Origin: Adiantum capillus-veneris
Lineage: Eukaryota > Streptophyta > Polypodiopsida > Polypodiales > Pteridaceae
Reading direction: 5' to 3'
NCBI GenBank assembly: GCA_014529385.2
Contig: CM043965.1
Location: 63,077,933 to 63,137,932, forward strand
Length of the DNA stretch: 60,000 bases
The translations under genes and the position numbers were made by a program. Each line of letters begins with the position of its first letter. The stretch's first letter is position 1. Below the pieces are notes generated by a model, which was not told the origin of the DNA, did no database searches, and was given only the letters and a program-made list of their open reading frames with translations. This document shows, one piece after another, positions 34,496-45,539 of the stretch.

Positions 34496-36157
34496 CTATC
34501 CAATGCCCAATAACTCACGACAATGCACAAAGCCCTCTCCTGGAAGTCCCTTTGTGAGTAGATCAGCAGGATTGTCCTTGGTGTGGATCTTCAGCAGTTG
34601 TATCTGCTTGTCTTCAAGTACTTCCCTAATGAAGTGATATTTCACATCAATATGCTTAGTCTTCGAATGGAACACTGGATTCTTTGCCAATTGTATAGCA
34701 CTTTGACAATCACAATATAACTCTGGCATATCTGCATTGATTCCCAAGTCTGCTACCAATCTATCAAGCCAAATAGCTTCTTTGCATGCCTCATTTGCTG
34801 CAACATACTCAGCTTCAGTAGTAGACTGTGTAACACAATCTTGTAATCGAGATCGCCATGATATGGCACCTCCAGCCAATGTAAAGACATAGCCTGATGT
34901 AGATCTCCTCTTATCCAAGTCTCCTGCATAATCTGAGTCAGTGTATCCTCTGACACTCAAATCCTGACTACCATAGCATATGCGCATACTCTTTGTATGT
35001 TTTAAGTATCTCATGATACCTTTCGCTGCCTCCCAATGTTTCTTGCCGGGATTTGACATATATCTGCTAACCACTCCCACTGCAAATGCAATATCCGGAC
35101 GTGTAGCAATCATTGCATACATCAAACTACCCACTGCAGACGCATATGGAATCTTATCCATTTCAGCCTTTTCTTCCTCAGACACAGGACAATCTTGTTT
35201 GCTAAGTTTCACATATGGTGGCAATGGAACACTCAATGCCTTTCCCTTCTCCATATTGAAACGTTGCAAAACCTTGTCAATATACTCTGTTTGAGATAAC
35301 CAAATCAACTTCTTTGATCTGTCTCTCACAATGCGCATACCAAGTATATGACTTGCCTCACCCATGTCTTTCATGTCAAACGATTTTGCCATCTTTGACT
35401 TCAAAGCTGAAATTTCTTCCAAGTGTTTGCCAGCAATCAACATGTCATCCACATACAAAATAAGGATCAGCCAACTGCCATCCTTAGCCTTCTTTGTATA
35501 TAGACAGTGATCGAACTCACTACGTTTGTAGCCTTGAGAAAGCATAAACTGGTGGAACTTATGGTACCATGCCCTCGGTGATTGTTTTAAGCCATAAAGA
35601 CTCTTTAACAACTGGCATACCAAATGTTCCATGCCTTTCTCAACAAACCCTTCTGGCTGCTGCATGTAAATTTCCACATCTAAATCGCCATGCAAGAACG
35701 TTGTCTTGACATCCATTTGGTGCAACACCAAATCCAATATAGCAACCAATGCAAGAAAGCATCTCAATGTAGTCATCTTGACCACTGGAGAGAAGACTTT
35801 ATCAAAGTCAATGCCTTGTTCTTGCTTAAAGCCCTTGGCAACAAGCCTTGCTTTGTACTTTGGCTGACTATCATGAGCGGTGATCTTATACCTGTAAACC
35901 CATTTACAAGGTAGAGCCTTTTTGCCCTGTGGTAATTTAACCAACTTCCATGTCTGGTTTTTATGCAGAGCTGTCATCTCTGACTGCATGGCCAACTGCC
36001 ATTTTTTCGAGTCAACCACTTGTAATGCTTCCTTGTAACAAGATGGTTCTCCGTAATCTGTGAGCATGACATAATTTAGAGATGGCACATAACGATCAGG
36101 TGGTTTGGAGACACGCTCAGAACGTCTCACCACAACTGATTCTGCCTCTCTAGCCAC
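34496..36157 (-). pseudogene. Copia polyprotein, C-terminal half: reverse transcriptase and RNase H
   Basis: 553 codons with PDRYVPSL...YKEAL leading into RT; CKWVYRYK, ARLVAKGFKQ, QMDVKTTFLHGDL (catalytic Asp), QSPRAWYHKF and ILYVDDMLIAG (YVDD). RNase H follows with GYTDSDYAGD, TSGYVF, STTEAEYVA, CDCQSAIQLAKNP and the terminal KTKHIDVKYHFIRE...ADLLTKGLP. All catalytic residues I can identify are present. The open frame is separated from the gag-integrase half only by the 28-bp duplication; in related elements the two form one polyprotein. The real N-terminus is therefore not the ORF start. Confidence 0.93.
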
Positions 36158-36193
36158 TATAGGCTGATTCTGCCTCTCTAGCCACTATAGGCT
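36138..36193 (-). repeat. 28-bp perfect tandem duplication splitting the copia polyprotein
   Basis: The units 36138-36165 and 36166-36193 are identical. The residues VAREAES appear at the end of one ORF and at the start of the next, which shows directly that the duplication caused the frame break. Confidence 0.93.
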
Positions 36194-38460
36194 GTTCCTG
36201 AGCCTGACCATGCTGTCTTGATGTGCTAGCACTAGGTCCATCTTCCCTGAAGACAACTCTTCTGATCTCCTCTGTCTTCTCTGGCTTAGCGTGAAACTTG
36301 GCTTCATTGAAATGCACATCATTGCTACGAATAAGCTTTCTGGACTCAGGATCCCAAAGCCGGTAACCCATCTCGCCCGATTCTCCGTAGCCAAGAAATA
36401 TACACTTCTTGCTCTTTGGTTCTAACTTATTTCTGAACTCCTTAGGAATATGGCTATAAGCTTCCGAAGGTGCCTTGCTTGTCCATAGCATCTCGGCCAC
36501 TGCACTCTTATCCAGAACCCTACTAGGAGACCTGTTGATCAAATGGACTACTGTAGCCACTGCTTCCGCCCAAAATCCATCAGGTAACTCAGCATTTGAC
36601 AACATGCTTCTGACCTTCTCTTGTATGGTCCTATTCGTACGTTCTGCAACCCCATTCTGTGAAGGATTATATGGTGCAGTAAGTTCCCGCTTAATCCCTT
36701 TTGCTTCACAAAAGTCTTGAAAAGCTTTGGAAACGTACTCTCCACCATTGTCAGTTCTAAAGCACTTCAGCTTCTGACCACTCTGATTCTCCACCAGCTG
36801 CAAGAATGTCTTAAAGACCTTGAGCACCTCATCCTTGTGCTTCAAGAAGTAAACCCATACTTTGCGAGAATAGTCATCTATGAATGTACAAAAGTACGTT
36901 GCTCCCCCTAGTGACAAACTAGGCATTGGTCCGCATAGATCACTGTGTACAAGAGCTAACCGTTCGTCCCTACGATTCCTCTTTGATCTGTGCGGTTCCT
37001 GTGTTTGCTTACCATAAACACAATGCTCACAAAACTCGAAATCTTGAAATGAAAAGCCAGGCAAATAACCATAATGAGAAAGTATTTCCATTCCTCTTTT
37101 TGACATATGTCCCAACCTACAATGCCACAGTGACACACTTGGCTGCTCAATCACATTAATTACATGGTTTTTAACCTCTGAAACATGTAAAGTGTACAGA
37201 GTTCCTGACTTGCTGCCATGTGCTACATTCATCGAACCTTTGGAGATCTTCCAAGCGCTGTTCCCAAAAACTGTCACATAACCCGCATCATCCAACTTCC
37301 CTGTACTAATCAAGCTCTTTCGGATTGCTGGAACATGTCTGACATTCTTGAGCCATAAAGAAGAGCCATTCTGAAACTTCAACTGCACATCTCCCACTCC
37401 AAGTATGTCACAAACCTGCTCATTGCCAAGTCTGACATAATCTTTAGTAGCCACATATGATGTAAACCACTCTTTGTGCGGAGAAACATGTAAAGATGCC
37501 CCTGAGTCGATAATCCAATCACTCATAGCATGTCCATCCTCTGCAGTCAAGAAAACAGAATCAAGATTGCTTGTAAGGAAGATGTCACCAGCTGCTATAC
37601 CAGAATCACTGTCTGAACCAGATCCTGTGACATTCACCTCTTCAATCTTCACAGAACTCTTCTTTTCATCTTGCTCAGAACTTTTTGTTTTTCCTTTTTC
37701 TTGTTTCCACTTCGTACAGTCTCGCTTCATGTGACCCTTCTTGCCACAATGGTAGCATTCTATGTCATCCTTTGACTTCGAATCACGAGACTTACTTCGG
37801 TTTTGTGCCTTCTTACCCTTCTTCTCTTTAAACTGTTGTCTCCCTCGAACGACCAAAGCACTATTGCCTTTGCCTTTGTCAATGTTCTTCCTGTTCACTT
37901 CCTCTGTGAGCAAGTTGCCTTCTACATTGGCACTTGTAAGACCTTCTGGCGCGACAGAATTACTTAACGCTGTACGAAAAGTATCCCAATTGTCTGGCAA
38001 AGTGATTAAGAGAAACATAGCCTTCACTGAATCTGGAAAGACTATCTCCTGTGTTGTTAACTGGCTGAAAATTGTGTGAAATTCATTCAGATGATTTGAC
38101 ATGGCTGTCCCTTCCTTCATCTTCAAATCCACCAATTTCTTGAGCCAGTAAATCTGAGAAGCAGCACTTTGTTTCTCGTACATACCACATAGCTTTTGCC
38201 ATACGCCATATGCTGTAGTCTCTTCTGCTACATTGAAGTAAACATTTTTTGCCAGTGTCAGCATGATTGTGGAACAAGATAACTCGTCAAGCTCTTCCCA
38301 CTCATCTTCAGCCATACCTTCTGGTCTCTCCCCTTTGAGCTTCAGTGGCTTCACTTGTTTTTTCTGCACCAAAACCTACAATCTGCTTCTTCCAGAATGG
38401 AAAGTTTGTGCCATCCAGCTTCTTTATGTTGTAAAGAGTCTCACTTTGAGAAGATGCCAT
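36150..38460 (-). pseudogene. Copia polyprotein, N-terminal half: gag, protease, integrase
   Basis: Gag ATG at 38460 (MASSQSETLYNIKKLDGTNF). A small indel near 38378 throws the first ~28 codons out of frame with the long ORF (36150-38372). Then come a UBN2-type gag helix region, zinc knuckle CYHCGKKGHMKRDC, protease WIIDSGASLHVSP, the integrase finger (LWHCRLGHMS...CEHCVYGKQ), and the integrase core with HSDLCGPM, FRTDNGGEY and NGVAERTNRTI giving D,D,E. The segment YSHIPKEF lacks the usual LRVFGC-type residues between YSH and IPKE, so about ten codons appear deleted in frame near 36445. The family motif KKCIFLGYGE follows. Confidence 0.93.
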
Positions 38461-39518
38461 ATCTACCAAACTATTTACTCCTGAGAAAAATCCGGCAGAG
38501 TTTCCCCTGTAAACTGGCCTCTGTACACAGTAAACAAGCTGTAATCAACAAGCTGAACACCTCTCCTCAGGAACTGTCAGTATTTTGAAAATTTTTGACA
38601 GAGTCTCCCCTGTAAACTGAGCTCTGGGAACCAAAAGATAGCTCAAAAAACAATCATAAATAGCTGACCAGTGACAAATCTAAAAAATCTCTGTAATATG
38701 CTGTCATGTAAGCATACACTGTCTCCTCTCTGGGTGATGACAGAACCTGTATCTGTCTCAAGACTGAACCCTGAACAATGCCTCAACGGCTTGACGCATA
38801 AGATGCAATCCAGTGTCTACACAAAGTCATACATCCTAAGGGATAAAAGTCGCCGAAGAGGATGTGTGTAGAGGGGAACTCCAGCAACCTAATCCACCTC
38901 ACACTGGGTAACCCAGCCCCTAGTGCTTGGCTTCAAAAAACCTCACACATGACCCTCTCAGATGGCTCAGCAAACTGCCCAGAACTAGCATACATCCTAT
39001 AATAGACCAATCACTATCCTATGACCGCTGCGGCGGTCTGTATACTAGCATGACTCACAACTAGCAGACCCACAATAACAGTACATCAATCTGCAATACA
39101 TGCCAGTGGTGTCAAGCCGTCGTATGGCCACACCTCCCCTGGAACCTGGCAAGCACAAGAAGTAGCAATGCAGACTGCAATATATATATCTGATGATATA
39201 TATGTGTACCTGGTCTATAGATGATGCTTTGAAGACTAATAAGTGATGTATGTCGATGCCGATATTGATGTCGACCACCTCCTGCTTGCCAATCTACACA
39301 AGACGGATTTCTTTGCGGCTGAAATCTATCTTCTGATGTAGTGCTCAGAACGAAATTCCGAGGGCATAAACGGCTTCGAAAGGGGGGTAAAACCCCAGGT
39401 CGCCTAGACGCCTGCTAGAAACGCTCCCGGAACGCCGAGTGTGAATTTTCAAACTCCGGATCCAGAATCTGCCGGAAAAGTGCGCGCGCGCGATTGCGCA
39501 AAACCGCACTGAACCAAG
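38461..39518 (-). other. Long leader of copia element
   Basis: About 1.06 kb between PBS and gag ATG without long ORFs. Parts recur in the truncated copia at 19.05-20.1 kb and in the outer + strand element at 25.2 kb. Confidence 0.8.
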
Positions 39519-39530
39519 GCTCTGATACCA
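39519..39530 (-). other. Primer-binding site of copia element
   Basis: TGGTATCAGAGC on the - strand, 2 bp inside the 5' LTR; initiator tRNA-Met type. Confidence 0.95.
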
Positions 39531-39532
39531 AT

Positions 39533-39752
39533 TGAAGTCGCGGAGAGGAGCGTGGGTCGACTCTCTCACTCACACACACACACACAGTGAGCTTACAGTA
39601 CAGTACGCAGAGAACTGTTAGAAGGGTTATCTCCCAATTACCTTAGTATTCACAAGAAATAAGTTAGTATATACAAAGAGTTAGAAGGAAGTGAGTTAGG
39701 CGGGCGGCCAGTCATATCCGCATAAGAGGCCACTTGGGCTTTAATCCCAACA
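39533..39752 (-). repeat. 5' LTR of copia element (220 bp)
   Basis: Pairs with 34194-34411. It includes a short CA microsatellite that accounts for part of the length difference. Confidence 0.95.
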
Positions 39753-39782
39753 AAAATTAGATAGTAGTTTTATGACAACAGT

Positions 39783-40835
39783 CCTTTGAACATTTTATGT
39801 CAGTCTATGCCTAGAGATTACACCTTGATTGGTTTATGTGCTATTTTTGGTTGAATTTTGCTCGAGATTTTGATCTCTAAACAGAGGAGAGTAGGCCGGA
39901 TTTTTCCCACAAGTCGTCCAGATGCATTCTTGGCACACTTGACTGATTAAGCATAGAGATTTTACTACATATTTCTTGAGGTTTTGTCTTGTTATAGGGG
40001 GAACTCTGTCGAAATTCTCCCAAAAAATTTTGCCATAAGTTTTTGGTCACATTTTCTTGAATTATGGTTGCTAGTAGTGCTTCGGACAAGGAAGAATACT
40101 ACATCAAAAAGTTTGATGGCACAAACTTTGCAATTTGAAAGCAGCATATGCAAGATGTGTTGATCAATAAGGGATTGATAGCACCTGTGCACGAGAGATA
40201 AGAGAATAGGTACACTAATGATCAGTGGGAAGATTTGAATGAGCGTGCTATGGCAACCATTCGCCTACACCTTGGTGAATCCATTTACTTCTCAGTAATG
40301 GATAAAACCAATGCCAAAGATTTATGGCATGCTTTATGTGCAGCATGGGATGGAAAAAGTTCCTTGAATAATTCTTTCTTATGAAGAAACTTATGCGCAT
40401 GAGCACGAAAGAAGGAAGCAACGTTAGCTCTCATTTGAACAAGTTCAACAATGTCTTTTTGCAGCTTACTTCCAACGGTTTTAACTTTGATGATGAAATG
40501 AAGGCCATATTCTTGCTATGGTCATTGCCAAATCATGGGATACGTTCAATACAGGCATCAATAACTTTGTCTCTAAGGGAAAGCTTGTTTTTAGTGACGT
40601 TACTAGCGCATTGCTAACTGAGGATATTAGACGTCAGTCTCTTTATGCGAGTGGGCATGGTGATGCATACATGGCTAGTGGCAACCGTGACAAGCCAAGG
40701 CTGCGTGGTCGTAGTCACATTCATTCTTGGGATCGCAAATAGTTGTAAAAGAGTCATGGAAGGGACATCAGGAATGTTGAATGTTATCACTGCCATAAAA
40801 AGGGACTACATTTTGTGCATGAGAATTTATAGTTT
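39783..40835 (+). pseudogene. Outer copia element: leader end and degraded gag
   Basis: After about 280 bp of leader an ATG at 40062 opens MVASSASDKEEYYIKKFDGT, then NFAI with a stop where Trp is expected. Further on are YTNDQWEDLNERAMATIRL, KLMRMSTKEGSNVSSHLNKF and a partial zinc knuckle CYHCHKKG (about 40775-40800). These match the UBN2-type gag layout of the internal copia element. Several stops and frame changes make it dead. Pol is missing downstream. Confidence 0.75.
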
Positions 40836-42484
40836 TCTTTTACTACGACACTTAAAATTCAATTTGGGCATGGATTAATCCTCAAATTTTATAATAACAA
40901 ATAAAGGTTCATGGAGATGGAGCACTCATCCATCATAGCTAAGCTCTATTTAAAATTTTTGCCTTTACTTATTATGGTTCATATTGATTTTCTTTATATA
41001 TAATGAAATTTGTATATCTACTAGTCAAGACCAAATAGTCTTGTTTTGAGTACTTTTGACAGGTAATATACATTCCACTCTAACAATCAGAGCTTATGAA
41101 CAGCTCGATGCCTTTGATTTGAGTATGGCCACCAAGTTGACAAATCAGGAAGAAATTGGAACTTAAAGTCAAACTCATAATCATTCCAGGACAAAGATCA
41201 TCACGACACAAGTCTACATATCAAATAAATTGATAAGTATATATTTTAACTTTGCAATTTATCCAAAGCCCTCCTAATAAGTATTCTTGAAAATTTACAG
41301 GGATTTTCAATTTATAGTTTTTATTTCAAAAATCTAAGCAACTTCTTACCGTTACAGGGATGCTTGAAATTTTTTTCTAAAACTTCCCAAGTCTTCTCCA
41401 CACTTTCCATCACTCACGATCCAGTTGATTCTCTATTGAGAAACTAAGGATAGCCGCTATCCTTGGTGGGAGGGATGTTACGAGATTGGGCACCCTCTTG
41501 TTGTATGTGGTTGACTACAATTGAGATAGAGGGCGTGTAATGGTTAATCATTGTGTTGTATTTTTATTATTACTAATAGTAGTGAGTTGATGGTGTGTAG
41601 ATTGGAACTTTGGAAGTTGAGGAGAAGGTGCCAAGAATAAATAATTATCTCGACCATTGTTATTTGCATAATGCTATAGTTTATTTTGACAATAAGCCAT
41701 TATGGCTCGCTTGTAAATAGTTCGTGAGAACTCACACTATAGAGGGCCATACAATAAGTGGTAGCCACCACACAAAGACTAAAGTGGAACTAAGTGTAAA
41801 GAGGGGCCTCCAATTTTTGGCACCAATAAGCAATAACAAATATTAAATACCAAACTCCACAAAAGGTGCCGTGGAGTTTGAGGCTACAATTTTTAGGCCA
41901 TTCTTGTGTGAGATGCTCTCAATTTTCCCTTTTCCCTCTCTTAACCTATGTCTTGGGCTATTGAGCTTCTCTGTGTCATCTTCCTATGTAAGAATGTGCA
42001 AGAGTTTGTCTCCTCTCCTTCCCTGTGTACTATTATGTGTATGTGTGTGTGCATGTCAACATCAACCCTTCTATCTCTCTCTTTTCCTTACCATCATGGC
42101 ATGGTCAATGGTTAAATATCGTGGCCAAGGGTGCAAGCCCACCCTTGCTATCAATAAATTTTATCACCCCTTTGAAGCCATAGCTATCAAAGGTGATGAG
42201 GGGTATATGTCAGAGCTCCCCAACTCTATACTATACCCAAAATTCTTGGTTAGGCTCTCTGGACTAACTCTTTCTTTCCTACTTGTCACATCTACAGCTA
42301 GTCTCTCAGGACTAGCACTATGTGCCAATTGGGGAGGTGGTCACGTCTGTGAGATGATGCCATAACATGCAACATGTCAAACCTCTGTAAAAGATCATTC
42401 ATGCTCACATAAGCCTCATAGTGACCTCAAGAATTTTTTCTTGAAGATTGTGAAGCTTAATTCATTGATTTGCAATATGCAATT
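40836..42484. other. Intergenic, no gene seen
   Basis: AT-rich with one long but motif-less ORF (41871-42365). A weak LTR-like character around 41560-41830 was not supported by a partner. Confidence 0.35.
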
Positions 42485-43056
42485 GAGTGCATTCACCAAT
42501 ACGCTATATTCACCTCTCTAGTAAGGTATTGGAAGGTCAAATTCCTATAGGATCTCTATCCACCAAGATTTTCTTACCTTCAATTCAATTTGACTTGAAA
42601 GCCATTTCAAACTTTCATGGTCCATCTGAACCTCAAAAGTGGCACCATATTCTCCACTTTTTAAGTAAAGAAACTTCTTAGGTGCATATACTATCGCTAG
42701 TAACTCTCGCTCATAAACCAGATAGTTACACTAGGCATGATCTAAATTTTTACTTTCAAATGAGATTGGGCATCCTCTTTGCATAAGTACAGCCCCAATG
42801 GACTCATTACTTGCATTTGTCTCAAAGACAAATGGCTCATTCGGATCAACTATAGTCAATATAGGTGCGACTGCTATAGCCACCTTAAGCTTTTCACGGC
42901 TCTTCTATTGGGCTTCCCCCCAGATTTTACTTTTTGACCTCAATTGGTCTATCAGCACAAATTTGATCTTTGCATAGTCCTTCACATATTGTTATTAGAA
43001 CCCCAACATACAAAGAAAAATATGCAATTCCTCTAGATTTCTTGGTGCTGATCCCT
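42485..43056 (-). pseudogene. Ty3/gypsy RT-RNase H fragment
   Basis: Read on the - strand: NLEELHIFLCMLGF (connection), LKVAIAVAPIL, FVFETNASNESIGAVLMQRG (RNase H start, first Asp replaced by Asn), PISFESKNL, YLVYERELLAIVYA, then FEVQMDHESLKWLSSQIEL. Stops and frame changes are frequent. The fragment differs from the large chromovirus and ends exactly where the dispersed repeat at 43057 begins. Confidence 0.75.
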
Positions 43057-43506
43057 TGACACAATAATGTATCGATGCTAGATTTTTGAGGTTTTAGAAT
43101 AGCAAAAAATGTTGGGGTTGCTATCTAGATGTGGCTGCACTTCTTGTATAATGATTACTTTGGGAAAACGCTTCCCTACGTTTATTGACTTGTTACAAAA
43201 AACAATTGGGTCTTTTGGTGCACAGATTGAGGAGAGTGAATCTCAAAAAGACAGTGAAATCTTGTTTTTGTTAGTCTCTATAATCATAAAACCTTAGAAA
43301 AGTATGCTTCATTACTTTCTTGAGTCAAACAAACTGAGTTGATTATCTCAAAATCTACTAATAGTATATTATTTTTGTAAAAACAAACTTTTTCAGGTCT
43401 ATCCGAGAAAAACTATTGATTAGTGGTTCAAAAGAACTATATATAAGTATTGGCTTTTGATGTTTCACACTTGGCATACTTTAAATACATTGTTTAACAA
43501 ACTTTT
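43057..43506 (+). repeat. Dispersed repeat, copy 1 (about 450 bp)
   Basis: Direct copy of 47981-48454 with many substitutions. It begins TGACACAATAA and includes GGGGTTGCTATCTAG, TTTATTGACTTGTTACAAAAAA and CAAACTGAGTTGATTATCTC. No coding content. The nature is unknown: old LTR or non-autonomous element. Confidence 0.85.
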
Positions 43507-43523
43507 GAGAACTCTAGTTTAAG

Positions 43524-44004
43524 TTTAAAAAAATTAAGAAAAATCACCAAATACCCCAATTTTGTGGAAATTCCCAAAACACCCCTCGAATTCAAAAATT
43601 CCCACTCATATTTAGCCAAAAATTCTCTTCAATTTTGCCAAAATTCCCCTAGTTAACCTTGCAAACATCTCAAAAAACAATTTCTTTTGCAACTCTTTGT
43701 AGGAAAATTGGTTCTCCTCAATAGAAGATGATAGAACTAGGATTTTAGATGGTATTCAGGGCTCTTCAAATGAATTCATTCATAATTTTTGAACACAGAT
43801 GCCTCTATTTGTGAGCTCATTGGTGAAATGTTTTGTCTAAGGTGCTAAAAGATAGATATCCATTGTCATAACATTAGAATATGCAAAATTTAGGGCACAT
43901 CCATCCCAAAATGATGCAAGGGTATATTGGGAATTTTTGAAATTTGAGGGGTATTTTGGGCATTTCCACAAATTACAAGGGTTGGTAATTTTCCTAATTT
44001 TTAA
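43524..44004. mobile_element. Foldback/MITE-like element with ~85-bp inverted arms
   Basis: Arms 43524-43612 and 43921-44004 are imperfect reverse complements (for example TGTGGAAATTCCCAAAACACCCCTC against GAGGGGTATTTTGGGCATTTCCACA). About 310 bp of unrelated AT-rich DNA lies between. A target duplication could not be fixed. Confidence 0.75.
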
Positions 44005-44005
44005 A

Positions 44006-44400
44006 TCAGGACAAGAATAACAATTGATAGATTTGTTCACACCTGTAAAACCTATTCAAGGCTAACGAATCTGTTGTCTTGTTTATATGGATGCAGGTGA
44101 GAATTCTATCTTTGCTTAAAAAGGTTTAGCTTTGCTGCAGTCCCCAATCAAGAAGATAAAGGCATATTTCATCCTCACAATATGGTTTAGTCTTGAAGTA
44201 TAGGATAACTCAAATGAGGTGTCATTCTGCTTAGATTGTACAAAAATGAGTGGAATGTAGGACTTTTTTTTGTACAAACCACCTTCCAAATGTCTGAAGC
44301 CAATTGTCTTTTGAACGTAATATTCCTATGTGTATAAGTAGTATCTTAATACATCAACACACACATCCTAAACACAAGATTGGTTGAAAAGTGTTAGGTG
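44006..44400 (+). repeat. Second copy of the 960-1460 dispersed repeat
   Basis: Shares ATAACAATTGAT, AAGGCTAACGAATCTGTTGTC, GGATGCAGGTGAGAA and AAGCCAATTGTCTTTTG in order with the first copy, with indels. No RT remains follow here. Confidence 0.5.
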
Positions 44401-44610
44401 GCCTGACATTGGACTTAGACAAGGGTTCCTATTCACATCCTTTTTGGATCCTTTGACTCGGTTGGTTTGCAGGAAATAGGAGCTACTGACTATACTTGCT
44501 CTTGTTAGATTTTATATTTAATATCGAAGTCTCTTGTTTCTAATAAAGACTACAAAAGTCATCCACACTTTTTTATACCGTCTCTTAGATTGTTAGGGTG
44601 GGCGCGTGCA

Positions 44611-44641
<31 letters not shown>

Positions 44642-44922
44642 TTGGGCACTCACTTGGCTATGATGTGCGCGCACACACACTTGGTCACTTCACTTGGCTA
44701 CGATTGCTTCATCTGGATCCTACACACTTTTGTCATTATATTGGTGAGTTATGCTCCACCTAGCTATCTCTGCACACTAGCAGGTTTCTTCATTAGGATA
44801 CAATAGTTGGACTTGAATGTTTAACACCTTAAAAAACCTTCTTCCCTACGTATATTTAGATTTGGTTGTAGCCTTTGATCCTCTTTTGAGTTGAAGCTAC
44901 CTAACCATTCACATGTTTGGAT

Positions 44923-44964
<42 letters not shown>

Positions 44965-45220
44965 GTGTGTGTGTGTGTGTGTGTGCGCGTGCATGCGCGC
45001 CCATACGAGCGTGCTTATTGGGCCACACTCAATGCTCTCCTTTCTTTGTGTAGATCATCCATCACTAACTTCTACTCTGATACCTCGTCCTAGAATGTTG
45101 AATGTCACATAGCCCACTAATGCAGGTATGGAAGTACTACAATATCCGGGATTAGATTTTGTTTTGGATCTCAGCTACCTAATGGGTTAGTTGATGTGGA
45201 AGTGTACTCCCTAATCACCA
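44401..45220. other. Microsatellite-rich intergenic sequence
   Basis: (GC)n(CA)n at 44612-44640 with a second CACACACTTGG(G/T)CACT...CTTGGCTA unit at 44668-44703, and (TC)n(TG)n at 44928-44985. No gene. Confidence 0.6.
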
Positions 45221-45267
45221 ATGATTAACATTATGCTATGGATGGTGAAGCCTAAGCTTAACCATGG

Positions 45268-45538
45268 TGTTAGAATTAGGGTTAGAGAGATGGTGGCTAG
45301 GGTTAGGTTATGCCAAAATCAAGAGCATAGAGAGAGAGAGAGAGAGTATAAACACAACGATAGGATTCAAAGTGCAATTGATTTATTAGAAAGTAGCCTC
45401 TATAAAGGCTTTGTGCTTTACATTAATTGGCTAAATGGGTTGCATCCTTTTGCTGTTGGACCATGTCACCAATTATCTTTTTCTAGCTGGCTAGAGGGCT
45501 TTCCCACATGGTGCCACAAGTTGGGCTTACCCTTACAA
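45268..45538 (-). repeat. Possible solo LTR
   Basis: Begins TGTTAGAATTAGGGTT, like the LTR edge at 21556, and ends CTTACAA. It is followed by TCACCCCCTTAA, whose reverse is purine-rich as in a polypurine tract. No partner or target duplication was found. Confidence 0.3.
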
Positions 45539-45539
45539 T

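Larger units (their letters stand above)
34194..39752 (-). mobile_element. Ty1/copia retrotransposon, full length, young
   Basis: LTRs 34194-34411 and 39533-39752 differ by about two substitutions and two short microsatellite length changes. Target duplication AAAAT at 34189-34193 and 39753-39757. PBS, leader, gag-pol and PPT are all present. Coding is damaged by a shift near 38378 and a 28-bp duplication at 36138-36193. Confidence 0.96.
25360..39777 (-). mobile_element. Ty3/gypsy chromovirus, carrying a nested copia element
   Basis: 3' LTR 25360-26939; internal region 26940-32620; 5' LTR 32621-34193 plus 39758-39777, split by the copia insertion. Target duplication ACAGT at 25355-25359 and 39778-39782. 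Without the copia the element is about 8.85 kb. Pol order is gag, protease, RT, RNase H, integrase, chromodomain, all on the - strand, in broken frames. A full-length but coding-dead copy. Confidence 0.93.

Noticed and set aside
41871-42365. 164-codon + strand ORF
   Set aside because: Low-complexity hydrophobic/Cys-Val content from a TG run, no motif, no splice or repeat context.
42487-42681. 64-codon + strand ORF
   Set aside because: The opposite strand reads as gypsy RNase H, so this is antisense.
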